A DNA stretch of 64,000 bases from positions 28,204 through 92,203 of the forward strand of contig JANTQF010000129.1 of the NCBI GenBank assembly GCA_032988165.1, read 5' to 3'. The translations under genes were made by a program, and so were the position numbers. The DNA is from Emmonsiellopsis sp. PD_33 (lineage: Eukaryota > Ascomycota > Eurotiomycetes > Onygenales > Ajellomycetaceae). The notes beneath the pieces were generated by a model. The model saw only the letters and a program-made list of their open reading frames with translations. It was not told where the DNA came from and did not search any database. Each line of letters starts with the position of its first letter. The stretch's first letter is position 1. Below, one piece after another: positions 46,535-57,329 of the stretch.

Positions 46535-48162
46535 ATGGGTGCGAAGCCCGAGAAGAAGGCCTCAAAGGCTCCCCCCTCTGCCCCTAAAACTGCTCCCATT
46601 GAGAAGCACGGCTATGAATTTTTTGGACCGTATGGCTTCTTTCTCACCCTCCTACTTGCTGGTTTGCTGATAACTTATAACTCAACGCAGCCCTGGAACT
46701 TTCATCCTGACCATTGTCCTCCCAATTATCATCTATATTTTCCCATTTGTTTGCAATGACATTTCGGGCTGCCCCGCGCCTTCTCTCCTCCATCCATCGA
46801 CACTTACGCTTGATGCGTTGAAACAAGAAGTTGGCTGGCCCGAAAATGGATTGAAGGGCTTATACGATACCCAGACCACCCTTTACGTTCTGGGCTACTA
46901 CTTGCTGCTGCTAGTATTGCAGGTTATATTGCCAGGGGAAGAAGTGGATGGAGTGCCATTGGCATGTGGAGGGCGGCACAAGTATAAATTTAACTGTAGG
47001 GTTGTCCCCTGGGGTATTCACGCGATAATCTTCTAATCCCGTTTTTGTAGCCTTCCTCTCCGCCGTATTGATCCTCGGAGGCCTCGCCGTCGGTAGTTAC
47101 CTAGAGGGACCCGATTTTATTGTATGGTCGTTCCTTTGGGAAAACTATATTCAAGTCATCACTGCGAATCTCGTTATTTGCACAGCTCTCGCTGTTTTTG
47201 TGTACCTTCGAAGCTTTACCGTCCCAGCTCCCGGTCAACCAAATCCAAAACATCGCGAACTTGCCCCTGGTGGGCACAGCGGGAACATCATATATGATTT
47301 CTTCATTGGACGCGAACTCAATCCACGAATTACACTCCCTATTCCGTTTGTTAGCGAGGCATCCAGGACTCTCGATATCAAAGCCTTTTTCGAAATGAGA
47401 CCTGGCTTGATTGGCTGGGTCATTATGAACCTGTCCAATATGGCGCACCAGTACAAGATCAACTCGGGACAGATTACGATATCAATGATCTTGATTAACT
47501 TCTTCCAGGCATTCTATGTTTTGGACGGACTTTACATGGAGCCCGCCATCCTCACAACTATGGACTTGATCACGGACGGATTCGGCTTCATGCTGTCATT
47601 TGGCGACGTGGTTTGGGTGCCATTTCTTTATTCAGTGCAAACAAGATATCTGGCTGTTTACCCGCTTGATATCGGTCTATGGGGCCTTGCTGGAGTGCTA
47701 GGTGTTCAAGCAGTTGGATACTACATCTTCCGCAGCACCAACAACCAGAAGAACCGTTTCCGCACAAACCCCAACGATCCACGGGTCAAACACCTCAAAT
47801 TCATCGAAACGGCCGCTGGCTCTAAACTCCTAATATCTGGCTGGTGGGGTCGCGCTCGCCACATCAACTACCTTGGTGACTGGGTAATGTCGTGGTCGTA
47901 TTGCCTTCCCACAGGAATTGCTGGATATCTCATGATCGACCAAATAAACCCCACCACTGGCCTCCTGGAAAAACGTGCGGTACAGACGCCCGAAGTTCGT
48001 GGCTGGGGAACACCCGTGACCTACTTCTTTATGTTGTACTTTGCTATTCTCCTTGTCCATCGCGAGAGAAGAGATGAGGCGAAGTGCAAGAGAAAGTATG
48101 GCAAGGACTGGGACAGATATACTTCAATAGTGAAGAGCAGGATCATTCCGGGTATCTATTGA
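46535..48162 (+). CDS. ERG24: Delta(14)-sterol reductase
   Basis: join(46535..46629, 46691..46995, 47051..48162); 503 residues from ATG 46535 (MGAKPEKKASK). Introns of 61 and 55 bp restore the family sequence GYEFFGPPGTFIL and KFNSFLSAVLILGG. The protein is a polytopic ER membrane enzyme of ergosterol synthesis that reduces the C14=C15 bond left by Erg11, using NADPH. Signatures present: GRELNPRI, MRPGLIGWVIMNLSNMAHQY, TTMDLITDGFGFMLSFGD, SGWWGRARHINYLGDW and the C-terminal VHRERRDEAKCKRKYGKDW. About eight hydrophobic helices are visible. Length equals that of Aspergillus orthologues. It is the target of morpholine antifungals. Convergent with TAD1, 320 bp away. Confidence 0.95.
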
Positions 48163-48482
48163 GCGCCCGATTCACGGCTGATATGGCATTCCTTTGGAGG
48201 GGAATATTTGCATCGAACAAACGCCTTGGGAGCATACCCATTTATGCTTTTTTAGTTTTTATCTTTTCATGGTGCTTTGGCGACGAGGCATGCTTTGCGC
48301 TAGTCCGCGTGTAGGAAAAGTTTCGGGTGTCACGTCTATACCATTTGAAGCTATTTAATGACAGTACTAATTTGTAATTTACCTACTTGTATATATCTTG
48401 ACGCATAAAATAGTTGCGGTATCATTTCTATATCTGACACAACCTTTCCTTTCTAATTTCCAAATGCTGGTATCATTATTTC
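48163..48482. other. Convergent intergenic spacer
   Basis: 320 bp between the 3' ends of ERG24 and TAD1. AT-rich, presumably the two 3' UTRs. No gene. Confidence 0.5.
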
Positions 48483-50429
48483 TTAAACCCCCACAACCTT
48501 CTTCGCTCTCACCTCATTCAAGACCTCCAAACCCCAATCCTCATCCCCCCGATTCTCAACCCAATTTCCGAGTAGCATTCTCACATCGAAAAGGACATCC
48601 TCCCTAGCCTTCACAAGACCCGCGTCAGCGCATTTCTGTTTCATCTCTTCATACGTCTTCGCAGTGGTCACGCATTCTACCATTTTCAAAAGCAAAGAAC
48701 CCTCCTGGAAATGCGAATCATTCGCTCCAAAGTGGTCCTGTATATGAACTGCTTCCACATCATGCCCCCCTAGACCAGAAGAATTAATACCCGCTAGGAA
48801 AAGCCGAACAATATCCCGCAGCAACCCCCACATCTTCGCCCTCGACAGCGCGCTTGCCTTCTTTGGCATGGGAGATGAAATGCGATAACCCTGCTTGACG
48901 CCGTTGATGAGTGTTTCACAGAGATTCGTCGTCGATTGCCCATCAGTTCCCGTAAACGAAAGGTTTTCCAAGCCACCCTTGTCCTTCGTAATAGCCATAT
49001 CCAACGACGACCCGGCCGTCCACACGGCCGATACATTCCCCGGCTTACTCTTGACCTGACAATCCCTCGGTTTCCCAAACATCCACTCCCTCTCAACCTG
49101 GGCAGTCGACACGGCGCGAACTTTAAAGGGGCGAAAAGCATACCACGGTCCATATCCATTAGACTCCAATACTCCGCCCCAACTCCGCCCGTTCAACCCT
49201 CGCATCCTCCCCTCTTCACTACCCCCGAAAGCCCTCCTACACCCAGCATCACTAATCTCCTCCTCTGGTAATACCAGCGCAGCCAAATATGCATTCTCGC
49301 TCGGTGCAACTAGTAAGCATGTTGGGAACGTAAGGAGGGAAGTTACCTGCTTGACGGCTAGCTTATCCGAGCAGGATTTACTGAGGGTTGACTCTGCGTC
49401 GGCGCGGGAGGGTTTCCGGCGGACGGCTCCGAGGATTGAGAAATGGGCGCGCCCGTTTAGGAGGGTTGATGGTGGTGCTGTTGATGCTGGAGTCTGGGGG
49501 AGTTCGGGGTGGCTGGTAGGAGGTGGTGTTATGGTCCATGGTGTGGGATCTTCTTGAGAGGCCATGCATAGTTCCATACTCGAGTCACCACAGGGCGCGC
49601 AGGTGCCGTACATGTATATTTTTATGTTCGGGTTGAGGGTGAAGGGGGGGTAGGAGTGTGATCGCCATGTTATATATCTGGAGACATGTTTTTCTGAGGG
49701 CTCTGGGGTGATTTGTGTTATTGATATTTGTGCTTCATTGTGAATTTGGAATTTAGGCCCCTGATCGAGCATCGATTTGCATTCTTCCAGGAGCCAGTGG
49801 TTGAAAGCTCTGATGGCTAGGATTTCGGCATGGCTATCATGAAGGACCATGCCTTGGCATTGCGGGATTTGAGAGGATGAGAGACATTTTGCCCCTGTTC
49901 TGGATTGTATGTGAGCTGGATAGGTTTGTTGAATTGATATCATTCAGGGGATTCAAAATTACGACGGGATATACATACGCGATGGCAACGCATGTTAATG
50001 ATTCCTCAGGCGTGTTTTCCCCTTTATACATCGTTAGCAACAGTCGATATATGAAAGGTATTGAGCGAGAGCAGCGGGCATTTCCAAATACTAGACATAG
50101 AATTCAAATATATCCTTCTGCGAAAACGAATAAAGATTGCATCCTTCCGGCTCGATTGGTCATTTGAATAATTTACTCCTGAAAATGAGCAGAGCCAAAT
50201 GTAAAAAAAAATGGCCCCTTAGTCCCATTTCTACCTAGGAACCGACGACGCAGCCGTATATCCACAACAAGAAAAGCATCAACTCACCAGTAACAAGCAC
50301 AATCCCACTCAGGGGTATCCATTCCCTCGATCCATTCGTATGGATTATGGGCTTGCTGCGTTTTGGCAGGGCGTCAAAATGTGAGTGGACAAGGGATGCA
50401 ATGCGGCTTTCCAACGAGGAGTCGCCCAT
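48483..50429 (-). CDS. TAD1: tRNA-specific adenosine deaminase 1 (ADAT1/Tad1)
   Basis: Complement of join(48483..49899, 49979..50021, 50288..50429); 533 residues. The start ATG is 50427-50429 (MGDSSLESRIASLVHSHFDALP). Exon 2 is only 43 nt (GENTPEESLTCVAIA); introns are 266 and 79 bp. The 3' splice site at 49900-49901, not the nearer CAG, gives the conserved ATGAKCL. The deaminase zinc site is intact: His85-Ala-Glu87 in DSHAEILAIRAFNHWL, and the two cysteines in YGTCAPCGDSSM. Tad1 converts A37 to inosine next to the anticodon of eukaryotic tRNA-Ala. Its C-terminal half has the NGYGPWYAFRPFKVRAVSTAQ region typical of the family. Divergent from SF3B5 across 291 bp. Confidence 0.93.
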
Positions 50430-50720
50430 CAGAGTGTAGTCAATCGCCTCTTTGTAAATTTATATCATTAATCCAGCATAGAAAAGAATCATTTTCCAAG
50501 TATGAAAACAAATAAAAACTTGATCATAACTCGAGAGGAGGCACCGGGGCCGCCTATGGATATACACGTGACCTCAAACTTCAAAGGAGAATCACGTGAT
50601 ATCAAACCCTCAGCTCTGCGAAACTCGGACTGCTTGGAGCTCCTCAAAAAGGAACAACCTTCTCCATCACAACATCACCCATCCTACAACCCATCAGTCC
50701 CTCCAACAAAAGAAGTAAAT

Positions 50721-50987
50721 ATGGCCGATAAACTCCGCACCCTCCAAAACCTCGAAGCCCTCCAGGCCCGCTACGTCGGCACAGGCCACGCCGACACAAC
50801 CAAGTACGAGTGGACCTCCAACATCATCCGCGACAGCTATGCGTCGTACATCGGCCACCCGCCATTGCTCGAGTATATGGCGATAGGCATGGGGGAGAAT
50901 AAGGAGAAAGTTCGCGCGATGATGATTGAGAAGATGGTGCGCGGGGCGGGGAATCCGCCGGAGGTGAGGATTGTTTCCTCCACTTAG
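50721..50987 (+). CDS. SF3B5: Splicing factor 3B subunit 5 (SF3b10/Ysf3)
   Basis: A single exon of 88 residues. Nearly every residue follows the eukaryotic SF3b10 consensus: MADKLRTLQNLEALQARYVG, GHADTTKYEWTSNIIRDSYA, SYIGHPPLLEYMAIGMGENK and a basic C-terminal helix. It is a small structural subunit of the U2 snRNP SF3b complex, binding SF3B1 and SF3B3 during branch-point recognition. The start at 50721 is fixed by conservation. A short upstream in-frame extension exists but is not conserved-looking. Confidence 0.97.
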   Translation: MADKLRTLQNLEALQARYVGTGHADTTKYEWTSNIIRDSYASYIGHPPLLEYMAIGMGENKEKVRAMMIEKMVRGAGNPPEVRIVSST

Positions 50988-51813
50988 GGGGGGTGTTGGC
51001 ATGTATGGCTGACGGCGTTTTTCACCAATATAGGTACAAGAGTAATGTTCGTTGCTCGTTCGCTGTAATGAGTGGGCGAGCGCGTGATGCGCGTTACATA
51101 TAACCCTGCAACTCGTGGGATCCGTCGGGCTGGTCCTTTTTTATTACCCACTGAAGTATAAATGGAGGGCTTCGACAATCGATACCCCAACAGTTACGCA
51201 GTTCGATAATTTGCGCACCCTATTTCCGCATACCCTCTCAGATAGACACCCCCAACACAAACAAATCGACAAGCTGTGATATGTTCTCGCAATTGCAGCC
51301 TCCCTTTTGAAACTCGGCCGGTTGTGGGGAAATCCCTAGAGCTCTTCAAGACTGGGGAGGGCGGATTGTCGAGATGTGGATCAGGTATATTCAGGAAAGG
51401 ACGTGGAAACGACAAGTGGCTAGTTAAATGGTTAAAGGGGGTCGGATTTTACGCTCTGTGGGCCTACATAGAATGTGATGGGTTGACGGACTGGCGATAT
51501 ATTTTCCATTTGGGCCATGTGGAGGAAACGGAAGCTGAGCGCGATGTAGTTTGGCACGGGATGAATGGATGGATTGTCTACGTTTTATCCCATGTACAAA
51601 AGCAATATCAAGTCCATTGATAGATATCAACTTCATCCTTTAATCCCCACCGTCTAGTGGGTTTATGTTCAGTTCCAGTTTGCCCCCTTTTCTCCAAGAG
51701 TGCAACCACCCCGTACGTATGTACAAAATGCGCCAGCCACCAGCCAACAGAAGTTATATAAGAACCCAACAAGACCCTTCTTTCCAAAAGAAAAACCGAA
51801 TCCTTCATCCCTT
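50988..51813. other. Intergenic region
   Basis: 826 bp between the 3' ends of SF3B5 and the convergent DUF3074 gene. A 114-codon plus-strand frame at 51276-51620 begins with GTG rather than ATG and has no recognised family. Otherwise nothing is seen. Confidence 0.4.
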
Positions 51814-54138
51814 TCAATCCACCCCCTCCCTCCCAGCTACCAACGCCGTATTCTCCTTCTGCAGCCTCCCCACAAGCTCGATCCACGCCTCCCTCTCCCC
51901 CCTCAACTCCCTCACCACCCCATTCAACCTGTTAACCTCAGACTTCAACGCCTCAATCTCCCCCTTAGCTCTCGCCATCTGATCGCTCTCCGAATCCTTG
52001 CGCCGCCTGGACTCAATCTTTCCCAGCAGCTTCTTCTCGTCGGCTCCGATCTTCTGGAGTCGAGATTTTAGCTTACTTTCGGTGCGCGAGAGGGTTGCGG
52101 CGCGTTTGCGGAGGGATTTGCTGGTTGTCGTGGTCATGGCGAGTCGGAGGTTGTTGCTATCTATATCTGTATCTTTCCGGTTTCCGTCATTGTCTAGTGA
52201 TAGTGACCTGGTCCTAGCTGCCGTCGTAGGGATGATGCCTCTGGGCACGCGCTGTTGTTCCCCGTCACTCCCATTAGGTATCGAGGAAGAGAGGACTGGG
52301 GCGGACTGATTTTCCACATCTTGCTTCAGAGAACTGGATTCCGCCTGGATCGCGGCCAGTTTGTTTTCTGCTTCTTGTTTGCGGGAGGCGAGTTTGGCGA
52401 GTTTCGAAAGTTTCTTAGATGCTTTTGGGTGCTGTAGGGACGCACTAGGGTTCACAGTTGCGCTCACGCTGGAGGCGATGCTTTGAGTTGTGCTTTGGGG
52501 TCGGGAGAGGACGTCCTCAGGTGCTGTAGTTGCGGTATGGCCTAGAAGAGAGGTAGCGTCGGTTTCGTTTCTTCGGCCTTGTGATGATGATATACGAGAA
52601 TCGGCGCTGGCGAATGTGCCTGAGCTTGAGATCGAGCTACTATCGTCATCTTCGTCTGTCGCATTTTGCCTCTCGAGATCGGAATCACGATGCTTGAGAA
52701 ATGGCGTGGTTTGTGGTAGCCACTGGTATGAAGAGGATCTAGAATGGCCGGGTATATAATCAAGAACGCCTTGGGGTGCGTATTTGCCCAATTTATTGGA
52801 GACAACACTTGCGACACTGGTGAAAAGGCCATTGGTATGGGCAGTACTGTCCCGATCGAGTTCATCACTGTCTGAATCGCCGATATGGTCATATTGCCGT
52901 TCAGGGGCTTGTCTTTTATCAGTCAGGTCTTCTTTTTGTAGTAATCTGTCGTTTTCGTCCCCAGAACCCGAATCTGAACCGGCTGAAACCAGCTTATCAA
53001 ATGACCGTGTGGGGAGTCGAATATCGGGCTTCTCGTTCTCATCTCCAGCTTTTTCAACCTGGTCCTTACTATCTTCCCGACTGGCCCAGTCAACAAACTT
53101 CATAGCATCAGCGACTATGCTAGGGGGCGTTCCCCTTTCTACCATCCACCTAGGCACACTCCCACCGGGATCACTCCGTGTAATCATAATCCATTCGACT
53201 GGACAAATCCCGCCATCATAACCACCGTCAGCTGATGGTAACTCCCTTATAAACTCGACCGACTCGTAGTCGCCCCTAATATATCCTTGCCGGGGAGGGG
53301 CTTCAGGATGTTTGCACGGTTTCGAAATGACCATATAGTTTCTCGGAGAACGTCCCGCCGTATCTTCAACAGCCCGGCTAGACGAACGGCCAATATCAAG
53401 AGCAACGTCCGAAGTAAGCAACAAGGTTACAAAATCCCTCGGAGCCGCGGGGCCCGGAAACCTCGCAGAAAGATGATAAACCTCCAACAGGCCAATTTCT
53501 CGGGGCCGTTGCTTATTCCCATCTTTATTATCGTCGCCAATATCCCCACGTTCCCCTCTCGTCTCGTCATCCTCCCCCCCCTCCCAAACCTCCATCATCT
53601 CCAACTTCCTCTCACATCCCAGACCCCTAATCTTCCCTTTCTCCAGAGCATCCATCCAATTCTCCTCCCTCTCTCTCAGCTTTAGAGTCTCCTCAAACTC
53701 CCCCTTTAGCTTCGCCCGCCAGGTATCAAAAGGTAAACCCCCATGTATACTCCGTCGAGCAAACCACGCGCCCCTCCCATCCCTAGAACCCAATTTGTAC
53801 ACTGGTATCTGCAGCGGGTTGTCCTTGGACTTGGCAACCTTGTTCACCGGCTTCCCCCATTCCCGTTGGAGAGCTGATACCTCAGCCGAGATAGGGACGG
53901 GCGGTCGTGCATTAGAGGCGGTAACAACTGTTCTAGACCCGGTACTGCTATCGCTGTTATTGCTAGCACCGTTATTCGAAGACGGAAGAAGAGGTGGTGG
54001 GTCCGGCACAGACTCTACGAGCAGACAAGCTTCGCTCAAGAGGTTGTGGACGGCCGAACGGCGCTCTCGGGGGTCTGAAGGGATGTCGTCGAAAGCGATT
54101 GGGCCCAGGGACCTCAGCGCAGAGTGCAGTGCCGCCAT
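51814..54138 (-). CDS. DUF3074 (START-like) domain protein with C-terminal coiled coil
   Basis: A single exon of 774 residues from the ATG at 54136-54138 (MAALHSALRSLGPIAFDDIP). The N-terminal half holds the fungal DUF3074 domain, a START/Bet-v1-like lipid-binding fold: GLLEVYHLSARFPGPAAPRD, RNYMVISKPCKHPEAPPRQG, GDYESVEFIRELP and ICPVEWIMITRSDPGGSVPR are the recognisable blocks (about 215-345). Residues 370-560 are Ser/Asp-rich and probably disordered. Residues about 575-770 form long charged heptad-rich helices (coiled coil). A role in lipid sensing or transfer is inference from the fold. The gene is intact and faces SF3B5. Confidence 0.88.
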   Translation of the reverse strand: MAALHSALRSLGPIAFDDIPSDPRERRSAVHNLLSEACLLVESVPDPPPLLPSSNNGASNNSDSSTGSRTVVTASNARPPVPISAEVSALQREWGKPVNKVAKSKDNPLQIPVYKLGSRDGRGAWFARRSIHGGLPFDTWRAKLKGEFEETLKLREREENWMDALEKGKIRGLGCERKLEMMEVWEGGEDDETRGERGDIGDDNKDGNKQRPREIGLLEVYHLSARFPGPAAPRDFVTLLLTSDVALDIGRSSSRAVEDTAGRSPRNYMVISKPCKHPEAPPRQGYIRGDYESVEFIRELPSADGGYDGGICPVEWIMITRSDPGGSVPRWMVERGTPPSIVADAMKFVDWASREDSKDQVEKAGDENEKPDIRLPTRSFDKLVSAGSDSGSGDENDRLLQKEDLTDKRQAPERQYDHIGDSDSDELDRDSTAHTNGLFTSVASVVSNKLGKYAPQGVLDYIPGHSRSSSYQWLPQTTPFLKHRDSDLERQNATDEDDDSSSISSSGTFASADSRISSSQGRRNETDATSLLGHTATTAPEDVLSRPQSTTQSIASSVSATVNPSASLQHPKASKKLSKLAKLASRKQEAENKLAAIQAESSSLKQDVENQSAPVLSSSIPNGSDGEQQRVPRGIIPTTAARTRSLSLDNDGNRKDTDIDSNNLRLAMTTTTSKSLRKRAATLSRTESKLKSRLQKIGADEKKLLGKIESRRRKDSESDQMARAKGEIEALKSEVNRLNGVVRELRGEREAWIELVGRLQKENTALVAGREGVD

Positions 54139-56276
54139 TGTATCTACTATATACCAAAACCCCCGCCCTTCTCCTGTTATGGTTATCGGGTAATTGTCGT
54201 TTGAACTGCGTCCCCGTTTTTTGTCTTGTTTTTCTTCCCAGCCTTCGGCCCAGGTCGAGTCAACGATGGTAGATCGAAGGTGAAGAGTCCGTCTTAGCTG
54301 TGTTGATAGTAGTAGCCATTTCTATCACTATTTTCGCCTCTGGCTGAATCAGCTGCGGAGGAAGAGCTGAGTAGCGCTGCCGACGGGATAGGCGTGGGTC
54401 TTGTTCATGGGTGAGGATGCTTCTCCGTGTGTTCTTTGAAATCATCTCGAGATTGTGACCTGTTGTCCGCTTCTCCAAGGCCATCAGATCAGTGCGTCCT
54501 TCCAGCTTTTCATGGCAGGGATGCGGTGACGTCGATAATCGTGGGGAACTGGTTCTCGGCACAAAGTTATTCCGATCCCTTGACACCCCCTTTCTCTGAA
54601 CTCGAAGAACTTCATCACGGTAATGAGTACTGACGACAGTGTACGGGTGGGCTAGTGTTAATTAAAATATCACTGGAACATTTAGTTCTGCATTTTGTTT
54701 CACCCAATTTTTGGTTTTACATTAATTAAAACACAGTGAAGCATGGTTTTCCTTTGTCCGAAACTAAAAATTCCAAACTATAGAGGGGGTAATGTAAAAC
54801 TACTACTACCTAACCAGCTAGCTATCGGACAAAAAAAGGGGATATAGATACTACTATACTAGATAATAACTTTGGGCCAAAATGGGAAAAAGGAAAAGAT
54901 AAAAAAATATATAAAAGGAGAGACCAAAAAAAAAAAAATTCCAAAGTCCAGCTAAGAATTTCTTCCCTCTTCCCAGGTTAGCCCGAAATATGTAAAAATA
55001 TAAACGAATGTAGGGTTGTGTGATATGATATGCAGTGAATATCCAGCATCCGATTCCCTTCCTAAACCCGCTTTTCTTTCTTTCCAGCCAGCCAGTGAAA
55101 AAGAAAACAGAGATTTGAGAAATAGGGCCTCTCCAGGCGTGTTCGGTGACGATTAGGTTGTTTAGGGTTGTATAAAAGCCGGCCTGGAGAAAAGGGGATG
55201 AGCCTAGTAGAGGTATGTCCGCGTTGGTTCGATGTAAGGCGGGAATGGTAACCATGGTTGGAAACAAAGTAATGCCGGCGTAAAGGAATTGGGGGGTCCG
55301 GGAGAGCAATGTAACCTCAGGTTCAGTCTCCAATAACGCCCCGCCTCCATGGTTCGTCCTAGAGCCCACCACAGGCGGAAGTCGTAGGGAACAAGCCGAA
55401 AAAGCCCCGGTATTCGATAGTGTCCAAAGCCTCACAACGAACCCAAAACGGGGGACCTCAATGGTGTGGGTGCAAGGGCATGCCAGATGCATATTGCAGA
55501 GCCACAGTGCCGCCGGTCGGTTCCCTCACCAATCCGTCAATAACGAACGGGATTGCCAGTTCTGGTACGCAGTACCAGAAGCGAGTGTCGGACCACAAAA
55601 CAGAGGAGGGCAAAACGAAAAGTACCGCCCTGGGACTGATGGCTGTCCTAGCCAAATCCATCCGTCGCACAAGTTATCGTACCGTCGTCAAAATATGCCC
55701 CCGATCTATAATAAGCGACAATAATAGAAGACATCTCAGCCGTGAGGCACATCAAATCTTGTGATGATATCAAAAACAAAAACAAAAACAAATGCGAAAA
55801 GGAAGGAAACATCCACCAAGGGAGTTGTATGACAGAAAACAGATAGCCGACCCGCCGGTTCTTAATGCAAAATGCAAACAAAAAAGCAAAGATGTCCAAT
55901 CCCAAAAACGCAACGCTTGCTGAAGAACGCATGACAAAAGGCGGACCAAAATGACAATGAGTTTAAGAAAAGAGAGAGAAACACAATTAGGTAGTATCAG
56001 CTCGTGATAATGAAAGGAAATGGTTAGAAAAGGATGCCTCCACCGGATTCGCTAAATCGATCAATTATGAAACGCCGCCAGGTATGCCGTTGGATGTTTA
56101 TGCCGTATGCGAAGTCCGTGTCCAAGGTTCAAGTTCGCATGTCTCATCAACCACATTGGTGAAAGTGTCGTGGCCCCCCAAGCCAAGGTGCCTCCCAGTA
56201 TACTCATTGACAGATGCATTGACGTAAGAGCATGAATCCAGCTGACATGGCCGTGTAAGCTGGTCATCTATGGCTG
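54139..56276. other. 2.1 kb intergenic region, no gene supported
   Basis: Holds the DUF3074 promoter (54139-54600) and AT-rich, transposon-free sequence at 54650-55000 with poly-A/poly-G runs. A 212-codon minus-strand frame (54854-55492, true ATG) ends in a low-complexity Phe/Tyr/Leu stretch encoded by A/T runs and has no family signature. I do not call it a gene. Confidence 0.35.
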
Positions 56277-57329
56277 CTACATGGTAGTGCCATATGGAAG
56301 GGCAAAGTCCTGGTATCTCTCGCCCCAACCGAATCCTCCCATGCTTGCTGCGGTGCTGCATTGTTGCTGGGCCAGCATGCTGGGGAGCAGAAACTGCGGG
56401 ATCGCGGCCGTTGTGACCGGGGAGCTGAAATATTGAGCTTCGGTATATGAGGAGGTGGAGTAGGGCTGGCTGTGTGACGGAGGTGGGGAGGAAGCCTGGA
56501 TCTCATTAAGGGCAAGGCTAGCAGCCCATAAGTTCTGGTTGGAATCGCTTGAGGCAGTTGTGCTTGGGCTAGACGGGACGACCTTCCATGAATCCACTGC
56601 GGCTGGGTGAGGTTGCTGGATAGGACTATGCCACCAGTTATCAGGCCCGGTCGAGCTGGGTAGGAGTGGAGTGGGCCTCACCACATCAACAATGCGAGGT
56701 GGCGGGGGTAGTAGCGGCACAAACAGACCGAGGATGGCAGCCTTTGCCTCCTCACTTCTGCCACAAAGAAGCTCACCAGCACCATCCTCCTCCATTCCCT
56801 CAAGCGCGATGGCAGCGGTGCGATAAACAAATCGGTTGGCGGCCTGAACGAATTCCTCTTGCAACTTCTTCAGCTGTATCTCTTTCTCCGACCAGTTCCA
56901 GGTGTTGGCCGCAGTGTCCACAGAGTAGATTTCCTTATGATAGTCGACCAGCGATTCAATCGTCTCTGGCGTAAGTTTGAATGCGACTTCGTTTCGGGAA
57001 ACCATGTCGACATGAACAACGTAGGCCTCCATGTGGAGAAGCTGGTAGTTATAGAAGCCCTCAACCAGTGGGTCATCATCGCGACGCAGTTCAGACTCAG
57101 GCGCTTTGGGGAGCATAATTGAGCAGAGATTCCAGATGGCATCCGGGGACGAGAGTGTTTCCGTCAGGCATCGTGTGTGCTGCGTCACGTTGTTGAGGGG
57201 TCGTTTAACCCGGTTAACCCTTTTCAGGGTAACAGTTAACCACGGTTCTACCCGGGAGTTCAGGACAACATTTGGAGATGACCTTGGCGCAAACGCAGCA
57301 GCGGATGCTGGCAGGAGAATTGTCGGCAT
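56277..57329 (-). CDS. Hypothetical protein, possibly a regulator
   Basis: Minus-strand frame of 350 residues from the ATG at 57327-57329; an inner Met at about residue 72 (MLPKAPESELRRDDDP) could be the true start. Residues about 72-180 look like an ordered helical domain (GFYNYQLLHMEAYVVHVDMV, ETIESLVDYHKEIYS, KEIQLKKLQEEFVQAANRFV). The rest is Pro/Ser/Gln-rich and disordered, ending GGFGWGERYQDFALPYGTTM. No zinc finger, homeobox or enzyme motif is visible and I do not recognise the family. The long upstream gap with palindromes (57.9-58.1 kb) is compatible with a regulated gene. The coding assignment itself is moderately sure from length and composition. Confidence 0.6.
   Translation of the reverse strand: MPTILLPASAAAFAPRSSPNVVLNSRVEPWLTVTLKRVNRVKRPLNNVTQHTRCLTETLSSPDAIWNLCSIMLPKAPESELRRDDDPLVEGFYNYQLLHMEAYVVHVDMVSRNEVAFKLTPETIESLVDYHKEIYSVDTAANTWNWSEKEIQLKKLQEEFVQAANRFVYRTAAIALEGMEEDGAGELLCGRSEEAKAAILGLFVPLLPPPPRIVDVVRPTPLLPSSTGPDNWWHSPIQQPHPAAVDSWKVVPSSPSTTASSDSNQNLWAASLALNEIQASSPPPSHSQPYSTSSYTEAQYFSSPVTTAAIPQFLLPSMLAQQQCSTAASMGGFGWGERYQDFALPYGTTM

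Noticed and set aside
51276..51620. 114-codon plus-strand frame between SF3B5 and the DUF3074 gene
   Set aside because: Starts with GTG, no ATG in a good position, no homologous motif; probably UTR.
54854..55492. 212-codon minus-strand frame with an ATG
   Set aside because: Its last third is a Phe/Tyr/Leu low-complexity stretch from A/T runs and nothing upstream resembles a known protein.
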